Positions 46,540 to 59,100 of a DNA stretch of 64,000 bases are shown here, in pieces. Source of the DNA: Arbacia lixula (Eukaryota > Echinodermata > Echinoidea > Arbacioida > Arbaciidae); the NCBI GenBank assembly GCA_963669155.1, contig OZ022597.1, positions 16,183,774-16,247,773 of the forward strand. Direction: 5' to 3'. A model generated the notes under the pieces. The model worked only from the letters and a program-made list of their open reading frames with translations. It made no database searches and was not told where the DNA came from. Position numbers and translations under genes: made by a program. The stretch's first letter is position 1. Each line of letters starts with the position of its first letter.

Positions 46540-49500
46540 CGTCGTAAAGACGTCGTGTATATGTCATAAACTCGTCAACACGTCGTACGTCGTAAAGGCG
46601 ACCATATTATGACGTCATAATGACGTCTATAAATGACCAAAAAATCTTACATTTTTGCCTGACCATATTATGACTGTGTAACGACGTCATAATTACGTCT
46701 TTAAATGACCAAACAAATCCCACTTTTGCACGACCAGTTGATGACTATGTTACGACGTCATAATGACGTCATAAAATGACCTAACAAATCCCACTTTTTA
46801 ACAACAATATTATGACTATTTTACGACGTCATGTTCACGTCTTGAAATGACCAAACAAATCTCTAATCGCACGACCAGAATCTGACTATAATACGGCGTC
46901 AAAATTACGTCTCTAAATGATCAAATTTTTCATTGTATGACCAGAATCTGACTTTCATTCGATCGACATCTTAAAAGACGTATCCACTTTCTGCATGACC
47001 ATATCATGACCATATAACGCCATCATAATGACGTCTTTGAATGACCAAACAGATCATGTATTGTACGACCAGAATCTGACTTAAATACGACGTCATATTG
47101 ACGTCTACAAACGACCCCAAAATCTCACTTTTTGCACGACCATTTTTTGACTATTTTACGACGCCATGTTGACGTCTATAGATGACCAAAGAAATCTCTT
47201 ATTGTACGACCAGAATCTGACTTAAATGTAACGTCATAATTACGTCTTTAAATGAACCAAAATCGTACTTCTATGCACGACTATCATGACTACGTTACGA
47301 CATCAAAATGACGTCTTTAAATGATCAAACACATCTCTTATCTTTAGACCAGAATCTGACTATAATCCGTCAGAATGACGTCTTTAAATAACCCTAAATC
47401 TAACTCTTTTTTGCCCGACCATATTATGACCGTGGTACGACGTCAAATTACGTCTTTAAATGATCAAAGATTTTCATTGTATGACCAGAATCTGACTTTC
47501 ATTCGATCGACATCTTAATGACGTATCCCACGTATTTCCTGCATGACCATATCATGACTATATAACGACATCATAATAACGTCTTTGAATGACGTACCAA
47601 ACAAATCATGTATTGTACGACCAGAATCTGACTTAAATACGACGTCATATTGACGTCTACAAATGACCCCAAAATCTCACTTTTTGCACGACCATTTTTT
47701 GACTATTTTACGACGCCATGTTGACGTCTTTAGATGACCAAAGAAATCTCTTATTGTAGGACCAGAATCTGACTTAAATGCGACGTCATAATTACGTCTT
47801 TAAATGAACCAAAATCGTACTTCTTTGCATGACTTTATTATGAATACGTTACGACATCAAAATGGCGTCTTTAAATGACCAAAAAAATCTCTTATCGTAC
47901 GACCAGAATCTGACTATAATACAACGTCAGAATGACGTCTTTAAATGACCCCAAATCTTACTTTTTTTGCCCGACCATATTATGACTGTGTTACGACGTC
48001 AAAATTGCGTCTTTAAATGATCAAATTTTTCATTGTATGACCAGAATCTGACTTTCATTCGATCGACATCTTAAAGACGTATCCCACGTACTTTCTGCGT
48101 GACCATATTCATGACTATATAACGACATCATAGTAACGTCTTAGAATGACCAAACAAATCATGTACTGTACGACCAGAATCTGACTTAGATACGACGTCA
48201 TATTGACGTCTACAAATCATCCAAAAATCTCACTGTTTGCACGACCACATTTTGACTATTTTACGACGCCATGCTGTTGACGTCTTTAGATGATCAAAGA
48301 ATCCCCTTTTGTACAACCAGAATCTGACTCAAATGTAACGTCATAATTTCGTCTTTAAATGAACCAAAATCTTACTTCTTTGCACGTCTTTATTATGACT
48401 ACGTTACAACATCAAAATGACGTCTTTAAATGATCAAACACATCTCTTATCTTTAGACAAGAATCTGACTATAATACGTCAGAAGGACGTCTTTAAATAA
48501 CCCTAAATCTTACTCTTTTTTGCCCGACCATATTATGACTGTATTACGACGTCAAAATTACGTCTTTAAATGATCAAAAATTTTTATTGTATGACCAGAA
48601 TCTGAGTTTCATTCGATCGACATCTTAATGACGTATCCCACTTCCTGCATGACCATATCATGAATATATAACGACATCATAATGACGTCTTTGAATGACG
48701 TACCAAACAAATCATGTATTGTACGACCAGAATCTGACTTAAATACGACGTCATACTGACGTCTACAAATGACCCCAAAATCTCACTTTTTGCACGACCA
48801 CATTTGGACTATTTTAAGACGCAATGTTGACGTCTTTAGATGAACAAAGAAATCTCTTATTGTACGACCAGAATCTGACTCAAATGCAACGTCATAATTA
48901 CGTCTTTAAATGAACCAAAATCTTGCTTCTTTGCACGACTTTATTGTGACTTCGTTACGACATCAAAATGACGTCTTTAAATGATCAAACACATCTCTTA
49001 TCGTAGGACCAGAATCTGACTATACGTCAAAATTACGTCTTTAAATGACCCCAAATCTTACTCTTTTTTGCCCGACCATATTATGACTGTGTTACGACGT
49101 CAAAACTCCGTCTTTAAATGATCAAACAACTCTCTTTTGTATGACCAGAATCTGACTTTCATGAGACATCATAATGACGTCTAACAGTGACCAGAAACAT
49201 CTCACTTTTTGCATAACCATATCATGACTAAATTGCGACGTTATAAATGACCAAATCTTATTACACTGTATACGGAACAGAATCTGACTCGTATACGATA
49301 TCATGATGACGTCTATGACCAAAAACATCCCACTTTTAATATGCACGACCATATATTATGACTAAATTATGATGTAAAAATGATTTCTATAAATGATCAA
49401 ACAAATCTCTTAAAAATCTGACTTTCATACGACATCATAATGAAGTCGAACAGTAACCAGAGACAACCCTCTTTTTCCATGAATATTATGACTAAGTTAT

Positions 49501-49850
49501 GACGTCATAATGACTTATATAAATGAAAAAAAAAATCCAATTTGTTGAACGACCATATCATGACTATGGTGCGACGATATAATGACGTCTTTGAATGATA
49601 AAAAAAAATCAGGTATTGTACGAGCAGAATATAAATACGACATATAAAAATGACAGTAAAATCTCACTTATTAGCGCAACCATATTATGATTATGAAGAT
49701 GTGATGACGTTTTATAAGAATTATCCCAAAATCTTACATTAATTTTTCACCACTATATATGTTACGAAAATGACCTTAATCTGTCATCTGTCATAAAAAT
49801 TTACGCCTTTCATTCCCAAAATATGTCCGTGTTATAAGACCATTAAATGA
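46540..49850 (+). repeat. Higher-order tandem array rich in GACGTC
   Basis: Basic units of roughly 60-75 bp combine GACGTCTTTAAATGACCAAA, an ATCTCTTATTGTACGACCAG or CTCACTTTTTGCACGACCAT segment, AATCTGACT or ATTATGACT, and TACGACGTCATAATG. About eight such units form a higher-order repeat of roughly 550 bp, visible as GACTTTCATTCGATCGACAT at about 46,950, 47,495, 48,050 and 48,605. After about 49,100 the units become diverged and the order breaks down. Confidence 0.88.
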
Positions 49851-50205
49851 TCAATGACAAAATGGTGGCAAAATAACGCCTATTTAAAAATAGTATGTCC
49901 ATGTTGCATGTCATTTTTTTTTTTTTTTGGGGGGGGGGAGGTACAAACCATGGTAAATGCAAGTAGATACCACATCAGGAATTTCCCTCAAATAATAGAA
50001 CTTAAAGCAAAATTATGGCAATCGCTAGATTTTGAGGTTTTATGCTGGCCGTTGTCTCAGACCTATAGCCTAGAGACCGTTGAAGCTATATGCATGAGGA
50101 CCATGTTTCACTGATATTTCACATAGGTCATCGATATTACACATGTGATTCGATCCTGCCGAGTTTTATGACTTTTACAAATGGGACATCGACGTTTCTT
50201 TAAAC

Positions 50206-50296
50206 CTGATAGCGGAATGACGTCTTTAAGACGGTCTAAATTGGTCATAAATTTGTCATACGTCGTACAGACGACTACATTACGACGTCTTTATTT
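50206..50296 (+). mobile_element. Internal copy of the element's left end
   Basis: CCTGATAGCGGAATGACGTC, GTCATACGTCGTACAGACGA and TACGACGTC repeat the order seen at 46,524-46,620. This suggests a second, shorter element (about 50,206-54,923) next to or nested with the first. An A-rich LINE-tail-like segment follows at about 50,297-50,450. Confidence 0.68.
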
Positions 50297-50450
50297 AATT
50301 CATTTCGCATAAGAAAAAACACATGTATACATGCAGTCAACCTTTTAAAAACGTAACATACAAAATACAAACATGAGGAGAAAAAAAATGAAAGCACAAA
50401 TAAACATACGTAGGGATACAAGTAGAGATGTAACGTCTTTACAAACAAAT

Positions 50451-51858
50451 TAATAAAATATGATGTAACATTATTTTATAACCCCCTCTTTGATTTGACC
50501 CTTCGGACATACCATCATCCACCCTAATTTAGTCGCTGCTCATATTACTACATGCAGTCGCCGGTGTCAAGCTAGGAGCGCGCATAGATTGTCTCACGTC
50601 TCAAATACCTGGTCCTTATGTTCTTGCGACGTCATCATGGCTTGAAAGACTTCAGAGCTTGCTGATATATCAAAATCCCCAGGAAAAGACTGAATGAAAG
50701 AAGTCCGAAGTGAAACAGTAGTAAGGGTGAGTTCATTGGCATAATTTGTCAGTCCCATGTGTGTAATTTGGTGTTGGGATTGTGAAATACACGTACTGTC
50801 TGTGTTACTGTCACAACTGTTGCTAATGCTGGCCTATATTTCATTAGTTGTTTGTTGACTTAAATGCGAAATAGATGTTGGAGAGAATAGAATTGATTGA
50901 ATTAATCAAGCAAAGATGCATTATAGTTCAATTAGTATTCTGCAATACCCGCAACTGTAAACTGTGCGTAGTAGGGCCTACCTTGTCATTACTGCGACCA
51001 GCCCGCTCACGCAGTGAGCGGGCTGCGTAGCACGGAGCTTTGAAGTAAGGAAGTCGAAATTAGCAGTGATTATATTAGTTGGTTTCAGCAATTCTGTAAC
51101 TCAAATCTCAAATCTATTGCACATATGTACGTAAAATATATACTTGAATGATTCCGTAGTTGGTTTGAAGATGAATTTAATCCATGTTGTATTTTTAAAA
51201 ATTGTTTTTGACCTAAAGTTGTTCAGAATCGCACGACAGCAGCTGCGATGCAAAACTTAATGCGCATGCGCCAGTTCCCCTTTACCGTGTACGTTTTTGA
51301 AGCAGCCAAGATGGCAGCCTCGGCAAACCGTATTTGTTACAAAGATCATGATCGTATGTGAGGAGGAAATTTGTAACGTTGCTTAGCATTTTCAAGCAAT
51401 TTTATAGCTCAGGTATACATTCAATACATTTGGCCATTTATATGTGATAAATGTACTTGAAATGAGTAATTCATTCATGTGCACGGGTTGATTTCTCGGT
51501 AGTCGGACCAGACATGCCGGGAAATTGGTGGCGAGCCCTCAGGACGCTCCCGCTGCGCGGGAGCAGTCCCGGGGCTAACCTTGTCAATAACAACATCTTA
51601 CTTACTGCAACCAGCCCGCTGACGCAGTGAGCGAGCTGCATAGTCATTCATATGTGATAAATGTATTGCACATGAGTAATTTATTCATATGCACAGGTCG
51701 ATTACACAGTAGTCTGAATGATGGCGAGCCCTCAGGCTGCTCTCGCTTTGCAAGAGTAGTCCCGGGGGTTACAAAAGTAAATTTGCTCCAACTAGGATCA
51801 TGAATGCTTTTGCTGTATTTTGGTAATTATAATTTGTTGTGTTTTATTCAAATTCCAG
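50451..51858. other. Interior of the large element with GC hairpins, no gene seen
   Basis: Two related hairpins: CAGCCCGCTCACGCAGTGAG with its mirror (about 51,000-51,026) and CAGCCCGCTGACGCAGTGAG (about 51,612). Two further ones, GCTCCCGCTGCGCGGGAGC (about 51,546) and a weaker GCTCTCGCTTTGCAAGAG (about 51,740), each precede AGTCCCGGGG. They appear as a repeated pair. Function is unknown. Confidence 0.5.
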
Positions 51859-53067
51859 TTAAAGGCCAGCCATCGGATGCTGTCATCCATCACACAGCTA
51901 TTGCAACATGTGCAAAGCAGCAATCCTTGACAAGTGGGACATTGTGACATCTTCCTGAGTTCTTTAAGGATTCCAACCAAGAGCGTCAAGATGCGTTCAT
52001 AGCAGCACCATTCTAAGCATCATTCTAAGGCAGCCTACATGTAGTCATACGTTGCCAAGGATCTGACAAGCCCAAAAGAGAATGTAGCTTCATTCCCACA
52101 TTCTATGTAAGTATTAGAAAAGAGATGAATGGATTTTTCTTTTTAAAATCTTCCACTAATGCATAATTTATACTTTTCTTAGGGAATTTATACTTAATAG
52201 GACACGGGTACTACTGAGGTTGTGCACGCTTATTGAAAAGCCATTGAAACCTGTGTGGTAGCTGAGATGAAAGAACAAACGTTAGGTTTTGCAAATTTTG
52301 CGCCATAAAATTGGTTTTAAATCACATATTAACCTCACTGAACCCTACCTTTCCCATACCATGACCCTAATCTAGTCCAGATCCTAACCTTTATCGAATT
52401 CTGTGGAATTTAAGCTGCTAATTCATGAACAAAACCATAAAAAACGAGACAAAGTTGTGGACAAGTATAAGGTGATCTGCATTGGCAAATTCATACACAG
52501 ACATGGGCTGGAAAATGCATGGTGAACTATAGACATGCAATCGTGACACCATCTATTCATAAGTAATGAGAGACATCGCTCAAGAAAGCTCATATGGCAT
52601 GTGGCGAGCAGGATCTGTGTTTTGTAAAAGAAAATCAATTGTTGCATTTTAATTGCCAGCTAGGTTACCCTTTTCATGCATGACTTAATATTTTCAAATT
52701 ATGTACTCATTGCTTAAACATTTCAGTCTTCTTCTTACAGTGATTTTCTTTTCTTTTTAATGGGTGATGTCTTTCTCATGTTTTCTTTTTTTCTTTATAA
52801 TTGCTGTTTTCATTGCAGTAGAGTTATTTTCTTTCTTATTTCCACCTCCACCCCCTCCCTTTTCTGATGCAGATACCGAACGCAGAGTGGGGGAGGAGTT
52901 GAAGTGTGTTCAGCCGCATTTCACAGCATCTTTGCACTGGAGAGAAAAGGAACCAACATCATTAAGTCTGTTAGGTCAAACAGCAGCAACCCAGACTGGA
53001 AAAGAGAAGTGGTCATTAGAACCGAGGATGTGAAGGAGAAGATAAAAGCTCACATAAAAACAATGTG
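51859..53067 (+). pseudogene. Decayed spliced transposase-like gene remnant
   Basis: A first candidate exon follows acceptor AAATTCCAG (51,858), contains LPEFFKDSNQERQDAFIAAP and then a stop, and ends at a GTAAGT donor (52,107). A second exon follows a strong acceptor (pyrimidine run then GATGCAG, 52,872) and encodes GGGVEVCSAAFHSIFALERK and VKEKIKAHIKTM, stop at 53,065. The pattern of an RQ-DAFI segment, a short basic linker and VC..AF.SI is one I associate with uncharacterised transposon proteins of invertebrates. The phase does not match across the intron and there is an internal stop, so it is not functional as read. Confidence 0.38.
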
Positions 53068-53631
53068 AAACGATGTAGCAAATCACATTATGGATGGGAC
53101 CATGGTGGTCCCCAGTGTAGAACAGGGTAAACACGCATCTGCTCCAGAAAGTGATTGTGAGCCACACATGAATTTACTGCACCAACCATTAAATCACTAT
53201 CAGTCTACACGTTCCACTGTTGTGCACCATGCATCCAGCACAGCTATCTGACAAAAAGTGACATTCTGCTCTATTGAGCTGCCTTTACAACAGTTTATGG
53301 TACCCCTAATGAATATTATGACATCATGGATCTGCACCCATTGATTTGTCAATGTTGTAATCTTTATTGCTTGTCAAACTGTACTCTACATCTACATTCA
53401 ACTGAAGTAAATGATATCGATGAACATAACATTTCACGTCTTCGAATTGCTGTATTCAGTATACCCATGTACAGGTTGAATAGTGTTACTAAATGTTGCT
53501 AAATTATAAAGATTGATAAGATATGAAAATTTATGTAAAATACATGCTATGCAGAATTCTTCTAAATTGCATTTTTATGACCTATAGAGATTACTCTTCT
53601 ACCTAAGAAATACATTTGATCAATAAACAGA

Positions 53632-53672
<41 letters not shown>

Positions 53673-54419
53673 AATTCAAAAACACTAATTTTCTCCAACT
53701 AAACAGAAATGGATTTAGCGCCTTTCTAAGTTTACGTCAATATTACGATGTCGATAAGATTTATTCCCATGACCATTAAATACTGACTTCTTGCATGACC
53801 GCAATATGACGTAATATTCACGTCATTATGACGTCTTTAAAAGACCAACTAATCCTAATCCCATCCTATCTCGGTCTAATCCTAAGCCTAACCTGAATTT
53901 ATACCAGTAGTTGATTACTTTCACTTAAAGCAATTACTGTTCACCCAACTGGCGCAGTATGTTATCTACATGTGCATGAAAAACTTGAAAAACTTGAAAA
54001 ACAGCTGAGAGGCTAATGAATATTCATGCCTGCAATAGGGGTATTGACTTGTGTCATATTTTTGTACTTTTGAATAGATTAATTGTCATATAACTAGACA
54101 AAAGGAATATTTAAGCATACATTTCAGTAAATGTTTTGAAGTTTAGACATTAAAAAGGAAATGCCACCAAATTGAGTGCAGACAACAATAATAACAACAA
54201 AATATTAATCTTTAGTTGTACTAACCAATATTTTGTGATCCATATTACCGGACTACTATATAAAGAGAGTGTGCTGATGGTCAGGATAGGAAAAGGATAG
54301 GAATAGGATAGGATAGGGTTAGGGTATAGTAAGGTTAGGATATGTGTAATACATGTGCATGTGTGTATGCATGATTAGTCGTGTGAGATTATATCACTCC
54401 ATTATAATTTTTTTCATAC
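53068..54419. other. Element interior, no gene seen
   Basis: AT-rich DNA with an (AT)n run at about 53,636-53,666, a diverged GACGTC block at about 53,738-53,850, and a GGATAGGAATAGGATAGG short repeat at about 54,285-54,325. Confidence 0.5.
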
Positions 54420-54910
54420 AGGTCATAAACATTACGTCAATGACGTCTTTAAGACGTGACTAAGACGTCATTTTATAATGTCGTAAAAACGTCATTATGT
54501 GACGTCATAATGACGTCAAAATGTGACGTCTTATTTGACGTCGTGTGCTGTTGCAAAGTCGCGTCTTTAAGACGTCATTTTGTGACGTCGTTAAGACGTA
54601 ATTTTACGATGTCGTAAAGACGACATTATGTGACGTCATAATGACGTGAGACACGATGTAAAAAAGATGTAATTAAGACGTGATATTTACCAGTTTTCGG
54701 TCATTTAAACAGCATTTTCGTATTTAAAAGACGTCTTAAAGACGTCGTATTTTAACCGAAACGACGTCAAAATGACGTAAAAATATGACGTCTTTTTTGA
54801 CGTCGTGAGCTGTTGCAAAGTCGCGTCTTTAAGACGTCATGTATATGACGTCATAAAGACGTAAGACACGACTTCCAAAAGACGTAAAATTGACGTGATT
54901 TTTACCAGTC
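54420..54910 (-). repeat. Right-end GACGTC array
   Basis: Dense short repeats of GACGTC, AAGACGTCATTTTGTGACG and GTGACGTCATAATGACGTC, with two copies of GCTGTTGCAAAGTCGCGTC (about 54,546 and 54,810). It includes several full TGACGTCA palindromes. Shorter and denser than the left array. Confidence 0.85.
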
Positions 54911-54947
54911 TCTGCTATCAGGGCCCCTCCCACGGTAGGCTGCACGC

Positions 54948-55142
<195 letters not shown>

Positions 55143-55149
55143 TTGTACT

Positions 55150-55745
55150 ACCGGCATCAGCCTCAGATGCTCCATCACCATCAACGGCACTTTCTTCTGG
55201 TTGAACTCCCGTAAGAACAGGCCTTTCTCCGACAATTATCCGATTTTGTCGACGGCTGTTCGCCATCATGTTCTACTTTCTCATCATGCTTGAAAAAGAT
55301 GTTTTCAACTTCTTATTATGAGCCATCCTAGAATCCGAAATCACTTCACGCTGTGAATTATGTAAGGGACACACTCACATATATTTTCCCCTTAAAAAAT
55401 TAAGGAAGACGAGGCCTCCTGCTTAGCGGACTCACCACGTGTTTTTGTTTTCTAAACACACAAAATAGAGCCATCCCCCCACCTTGTGAAGTGTGTGTGT
55501 GTGGGGGGGGGGGGGATGCATCCCCCTCATCCCCCCTTCAAATATCCAATAAGAAGTTGAAAACATCAAATATCTCTCCTTTTCAAGCATAATGAGAAAG
55601 AAGAACATGATGGCGAACAGCCGTCTACATCAAAATCGTATAATGTCGGAGAAAGGCCTGTTCTTACGGATGTTCAACCAGAAGAAAGTGCCGTTGAGGG
55701 TGATGGATCATCTGAGGCGAAAGATGATGATGAAACTGATGCCGG
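55150..55745. repeat. Inverted pair of the repeated coding-like fragment (copies 2 and 3)
   Basis: 55,155-55,310 and 55,545-55,740 are inverted relative to each other. Read on the coding side (minus for the first, plus for the second) both give VGERPVLT.VQPEESAV.GDG followed by SEA and acidic residues; the second continues DAGFNDWVSPNHHQFLPFPY and stops. The 46,305 fragment is a third piece. The shared frame suggests a multicopy gene or transposon protein that I do not recognise. Confidence 0.6.
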
Positions 55746-56102
55746 TTTTAACGATTGGGTTAGCCCCAATCACCACCAATTTCTTCCATTCCCGTACTAG
55801 AAACTAAACCGCAGAAAATTCTGTTTCAAGCCAAATGGTACCCAAACTACCCCTGGATCCATCACGAACCCTCCCTGCATTATGTGTCAGTCCATGCATT
55901 CCGTACTCGTATCGTACTCTTTGGTGCTGATGACTGTGTGTAATGATCCAAAGGACGCCATCATGCATATTCAGAAAAATCTTTAGAAACTTCGTGAGCA
56001 AGCGGGCTAGCGAGCGCGTCGACAGCTTCGCTACTCGAGTCGAGGATTCGAGCCGCCGTACGTGTCACTATAAAACTGAAATATAACGTTCATTGTAAAA
56101 GA
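55746..56102 (+). promoter_or_regulatory. Upstream flank of the SMPD2-like gene
   Basis: No exon seen. It contains CpG sites (GCGCGTCGACAGC, GAGCCGCCGTACG) and a TATAAAA at about 56,069, some 30 bp before the ATG. The TATA-like site is close to the start codon, so its role as a promoter element is only a possibility. Confidence 0.3.
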
Positions 56103-56134
56103 ATGGAACTTCATACACTGACTCTCAACTGCTG
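56103..56134 (+). CDS. SMPD2: SMPD2-like, coding exon 1
   Basis: A 32 bp exon, MELHTLTLNC plus two bases of Trp, donor GTAAGT. Chosen because it supplies the NCW motif that exon 2 (G|GLPLGLSK) continues in frame. Confidence 0.85.
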
Positions 56135-59100
56135 GTAAGTCTCCAGTGATCCTTCTTTCCTCGTGATTTGTAACGTCATACGGCGAAAAATAAATGTACA
56201 ACCAATGGGATTTATTCCATTCAGTCCCGCATGTAGAATTTCATGTAATTAGTCAGTTGGCACCACGACCAGGGGGGCATTTCATCAAAGGACTTGTCGG
56301 ACGTTTTATCCGACAAACTGTTATAAGCTACTGAAATGCTTGCATCTTATTGGCCGAGAGCAAACTTGTCGGATAAAATAACCGACAAGTCCTTTGATGA
56401 AATGCCCCCCAGGAGGGCGTTTCATGAACATTTTTCGTCTGACAAGCTGTCTTTTTCCGACAGTTACCATAGTAACAGTCAGAGGCTAGTGCCTCTCAGC
56501 CAATCAACACCGAGGATTTCACTGAAGTTGTCAGCACTGACCATGTGGTCAGCGCTGACAACCTTCATGAAACGCCCTCCTCGATCTCCAGCAGGTCGCC
56601 CCACGCGCACGCTCAGATTATGCCCCCCCCCCCCCCTCCTGTCAAATTTCTGTTGGTACTTCCGAACGCCTCAATATTTCAGATCGAAATTTCGGGACTT
56701 TTTTCTCTGATCCTTCCCGCACATTTTGATACAAAATTTATGGCGATCGGATCTACCGTGCGGGTGTCAGATTATGTTTACTGAACACATGTCACACAAA
56801 TTTTGCTTTTACTCTGTAAGACCCTATGGACTTTCCATTTTATGTAAACACTTTTCTAGCAAGTATCATTGATTCAAATAGTGTAATTAATTACCACACA
56901 CACACACCCCTACTCAAATAGCAAAAAAACGCTGACGAAAAACACAGAAATACATAAGAAAATTGAATAACACCATAATTAGGCCTTTTCTTTTTCTTTC
57001 AGGAATTAATGAGGGAGTTATGAAAGACATTTGTACCAAAAATGGCTATTTCTGAGGCTTTATAGTGAGAAATACCTTAATCTATGACTTCTCGGATAAA
57101 TTATAATCAATTAAAAAAAAAGGATTTTTCATAAATTTAGCTTTGCAACTTTGTAGATTACGTAATTTTGATCCTTTGTATTTAAGAGGTCCCACCTGTC
57201 TTACGTCATTTTGTTTCATGCAAGTATTAAGCAATACTGACATCAATCAAAATAGAAATGGGCCTGATTACACAATAAACAAAACAAACAATACAAACAA
57301 ACAAATAAACAAAATAGGCAAAATACTACTGTACTCAACAAAGGTACAAATTTGACCAAGATAAATAAAGAAAACAGCTATGACTTTCAATGAAAAGTTA
57401 CTTTTGTAGAAAGATTTTATGCAAAAAAAGAATGAGGTCAAGGTGAAATATCAAAATTGAATTTTACGTGAAAACTTAAGAAATACATGTAATGCACTGA
57501 ATTTCATCAAACTTGGTATGGTGGTGTGACCTATTTTCGCGCGTGTCCATATTTTGCGCACTAACACTAATACGCTTAAACAAAAGAAGGATACACAATG
57601 CATATGTGGGACTAAGATACTGTATTCTTTGAACAGTTGAACAAGATTGGTGGTCTACACGTCCATAAAATTAATTAAAAAAATAATAGTATTACCAATT
57701 TTCAAGTATTTACTCAAATGGCTGGTATGTGCTTGACAACACGAGGTAGTTTTCGAACGTTTTGACAGTCGTCGACAACAAGAGGGCAGGGAACTTCCTG
57801 TACAAAATTAGGTCACACATGTAAGCGGACGGCGGAGTCGGTGAGCATTACAGATTTCTCAAAATTACATTGATTGTAAATCTGAAATGTGAATTCCAGG
57901 CCATGAAATGTGATTATATAATATATTCTCGTTCTTTTGAGGTATTGAACGTTATGTGTCATAATCTAGGTGTCTTGGAATCGTCAAGAAAACTGAAATG
58001 TGCGCAAAATATGGTCACCCCATCATACAATAATAATGTATATGATTGATAGGAAAATTGAGTGATTATGTTTTTGTTTCGTTCCTTCTAGGGGACTCCC
58101 TCTGGGACTGAGCAAGGACAAGACTCGGAGAATTCAGCAGATCGCAGAGCAATTGTCACGGGGAGGCTATGACATTGTTGCACTTCAGGAGGTAATACCG
58201 CATTTATTATAATATTTTCATTTTATCTTTGAAGACAGGGTAGCCCTTCTGTGCGTTATTCGTGAAATTCACCGACAATCACCACATTTACAATATCTCG
58301 GATGTTGGTCTTTTCATGCCTTATATGGTTTGTTTCTTCCTTCAATGTAGATCTGGGTCTTGGATGATTACAAGCTCATCAAATCAACGGTGGAGAAATC
58401 CCTGCCGCACAGCTTCTACTTCAAAAGGTACTGAGACATTTATGTCTGTATTAAAAATGGTGGTGTAGCTTCACAGACTAATACCCTTTTCTAACTAGGT
58501 TTTCTTAGCCCCGTACTATCCTTAGCCCCGTACTATTTCTTAAACCCGACTAGCTGTTCTCACTCGAAATCGTTAGCCCCGTACTTTCTCGACAGCTTAT
58601 GAATATTTATGAGTGTACGTCTTGCACATCTGCTCTTTACCACTCCGCATCAAGGTCACTCGCCCGTCAGACGTTATCTGATTGGTCTCGGCGTTTCGGC
58701 CTTGAGAGCTGACACCGCATTCCGTTAGCCCCATACTATTTTTTGTTTCTGCTCTCACTGGCGACTATTTGGCTTGGCCCTGCAATTGCGGTGTTAGCCC
58801 TGCTTTTTTGCAGGGCCAAATAATCCCGGATTATTGGTGGGGCTAGCCTACTTTGGTAAAAACCAATGTGAACAGAAAGTGGTCTAAGCTTAGCCCCGTA
58901 CTATAGGTGGGGCTAAGGCCCCCCCCCCCCCCCCCCTTAGCCCCACCTATGTCACCAGCTTCAAACTCCATAGGCCGTGTGTACGAAGTAAGGCAGAACG
59001 GCCTATAATTTCAAATACGCATAACTATTTAATTTGCGTAAATTAAATGAAATCACTTGCAGGCCGTCTTCCTTGCACTAATTGGAATATGATTCGCAAA

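Larger units (their letters stand above)
46523..54923. mobile_element. Large composite mobile-element region with CCCTGATAGCAGA inverted ends and GACGTC arrays
   Basis: The left end CCCTGATAGCAGACTGACGT is mirrored by CCAGTCTCTGCTATCAGGG at the right. Inside are a ~3.3 kb GACGTC-rich array (left), an internal copy of the left end (50,206), a ~3.5 kb interior with a decayed transposase-like frame, and a second dense GACGTC block (54,420-54,905). A C run on each side blurs the target duplication (possibly CCCC). The repeated fragment (46,305) occurs again just beyond the right side (55,160). The superfamily is not assigned; no host gene is recognised inside. Confidence 0.65.

Noticed and set aside
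46121..46567. Open frames across the GC-rich block, both strands
   Set aside because: They run through a G homopolymer and the element end, with no recognised domain.
46540..49850. CRISPR-like array
   Set aside because: Units are diverged, there are no unique spacers between constant repeats, and the sequence is eukaryotic. It is a higher-order tandem repeat.
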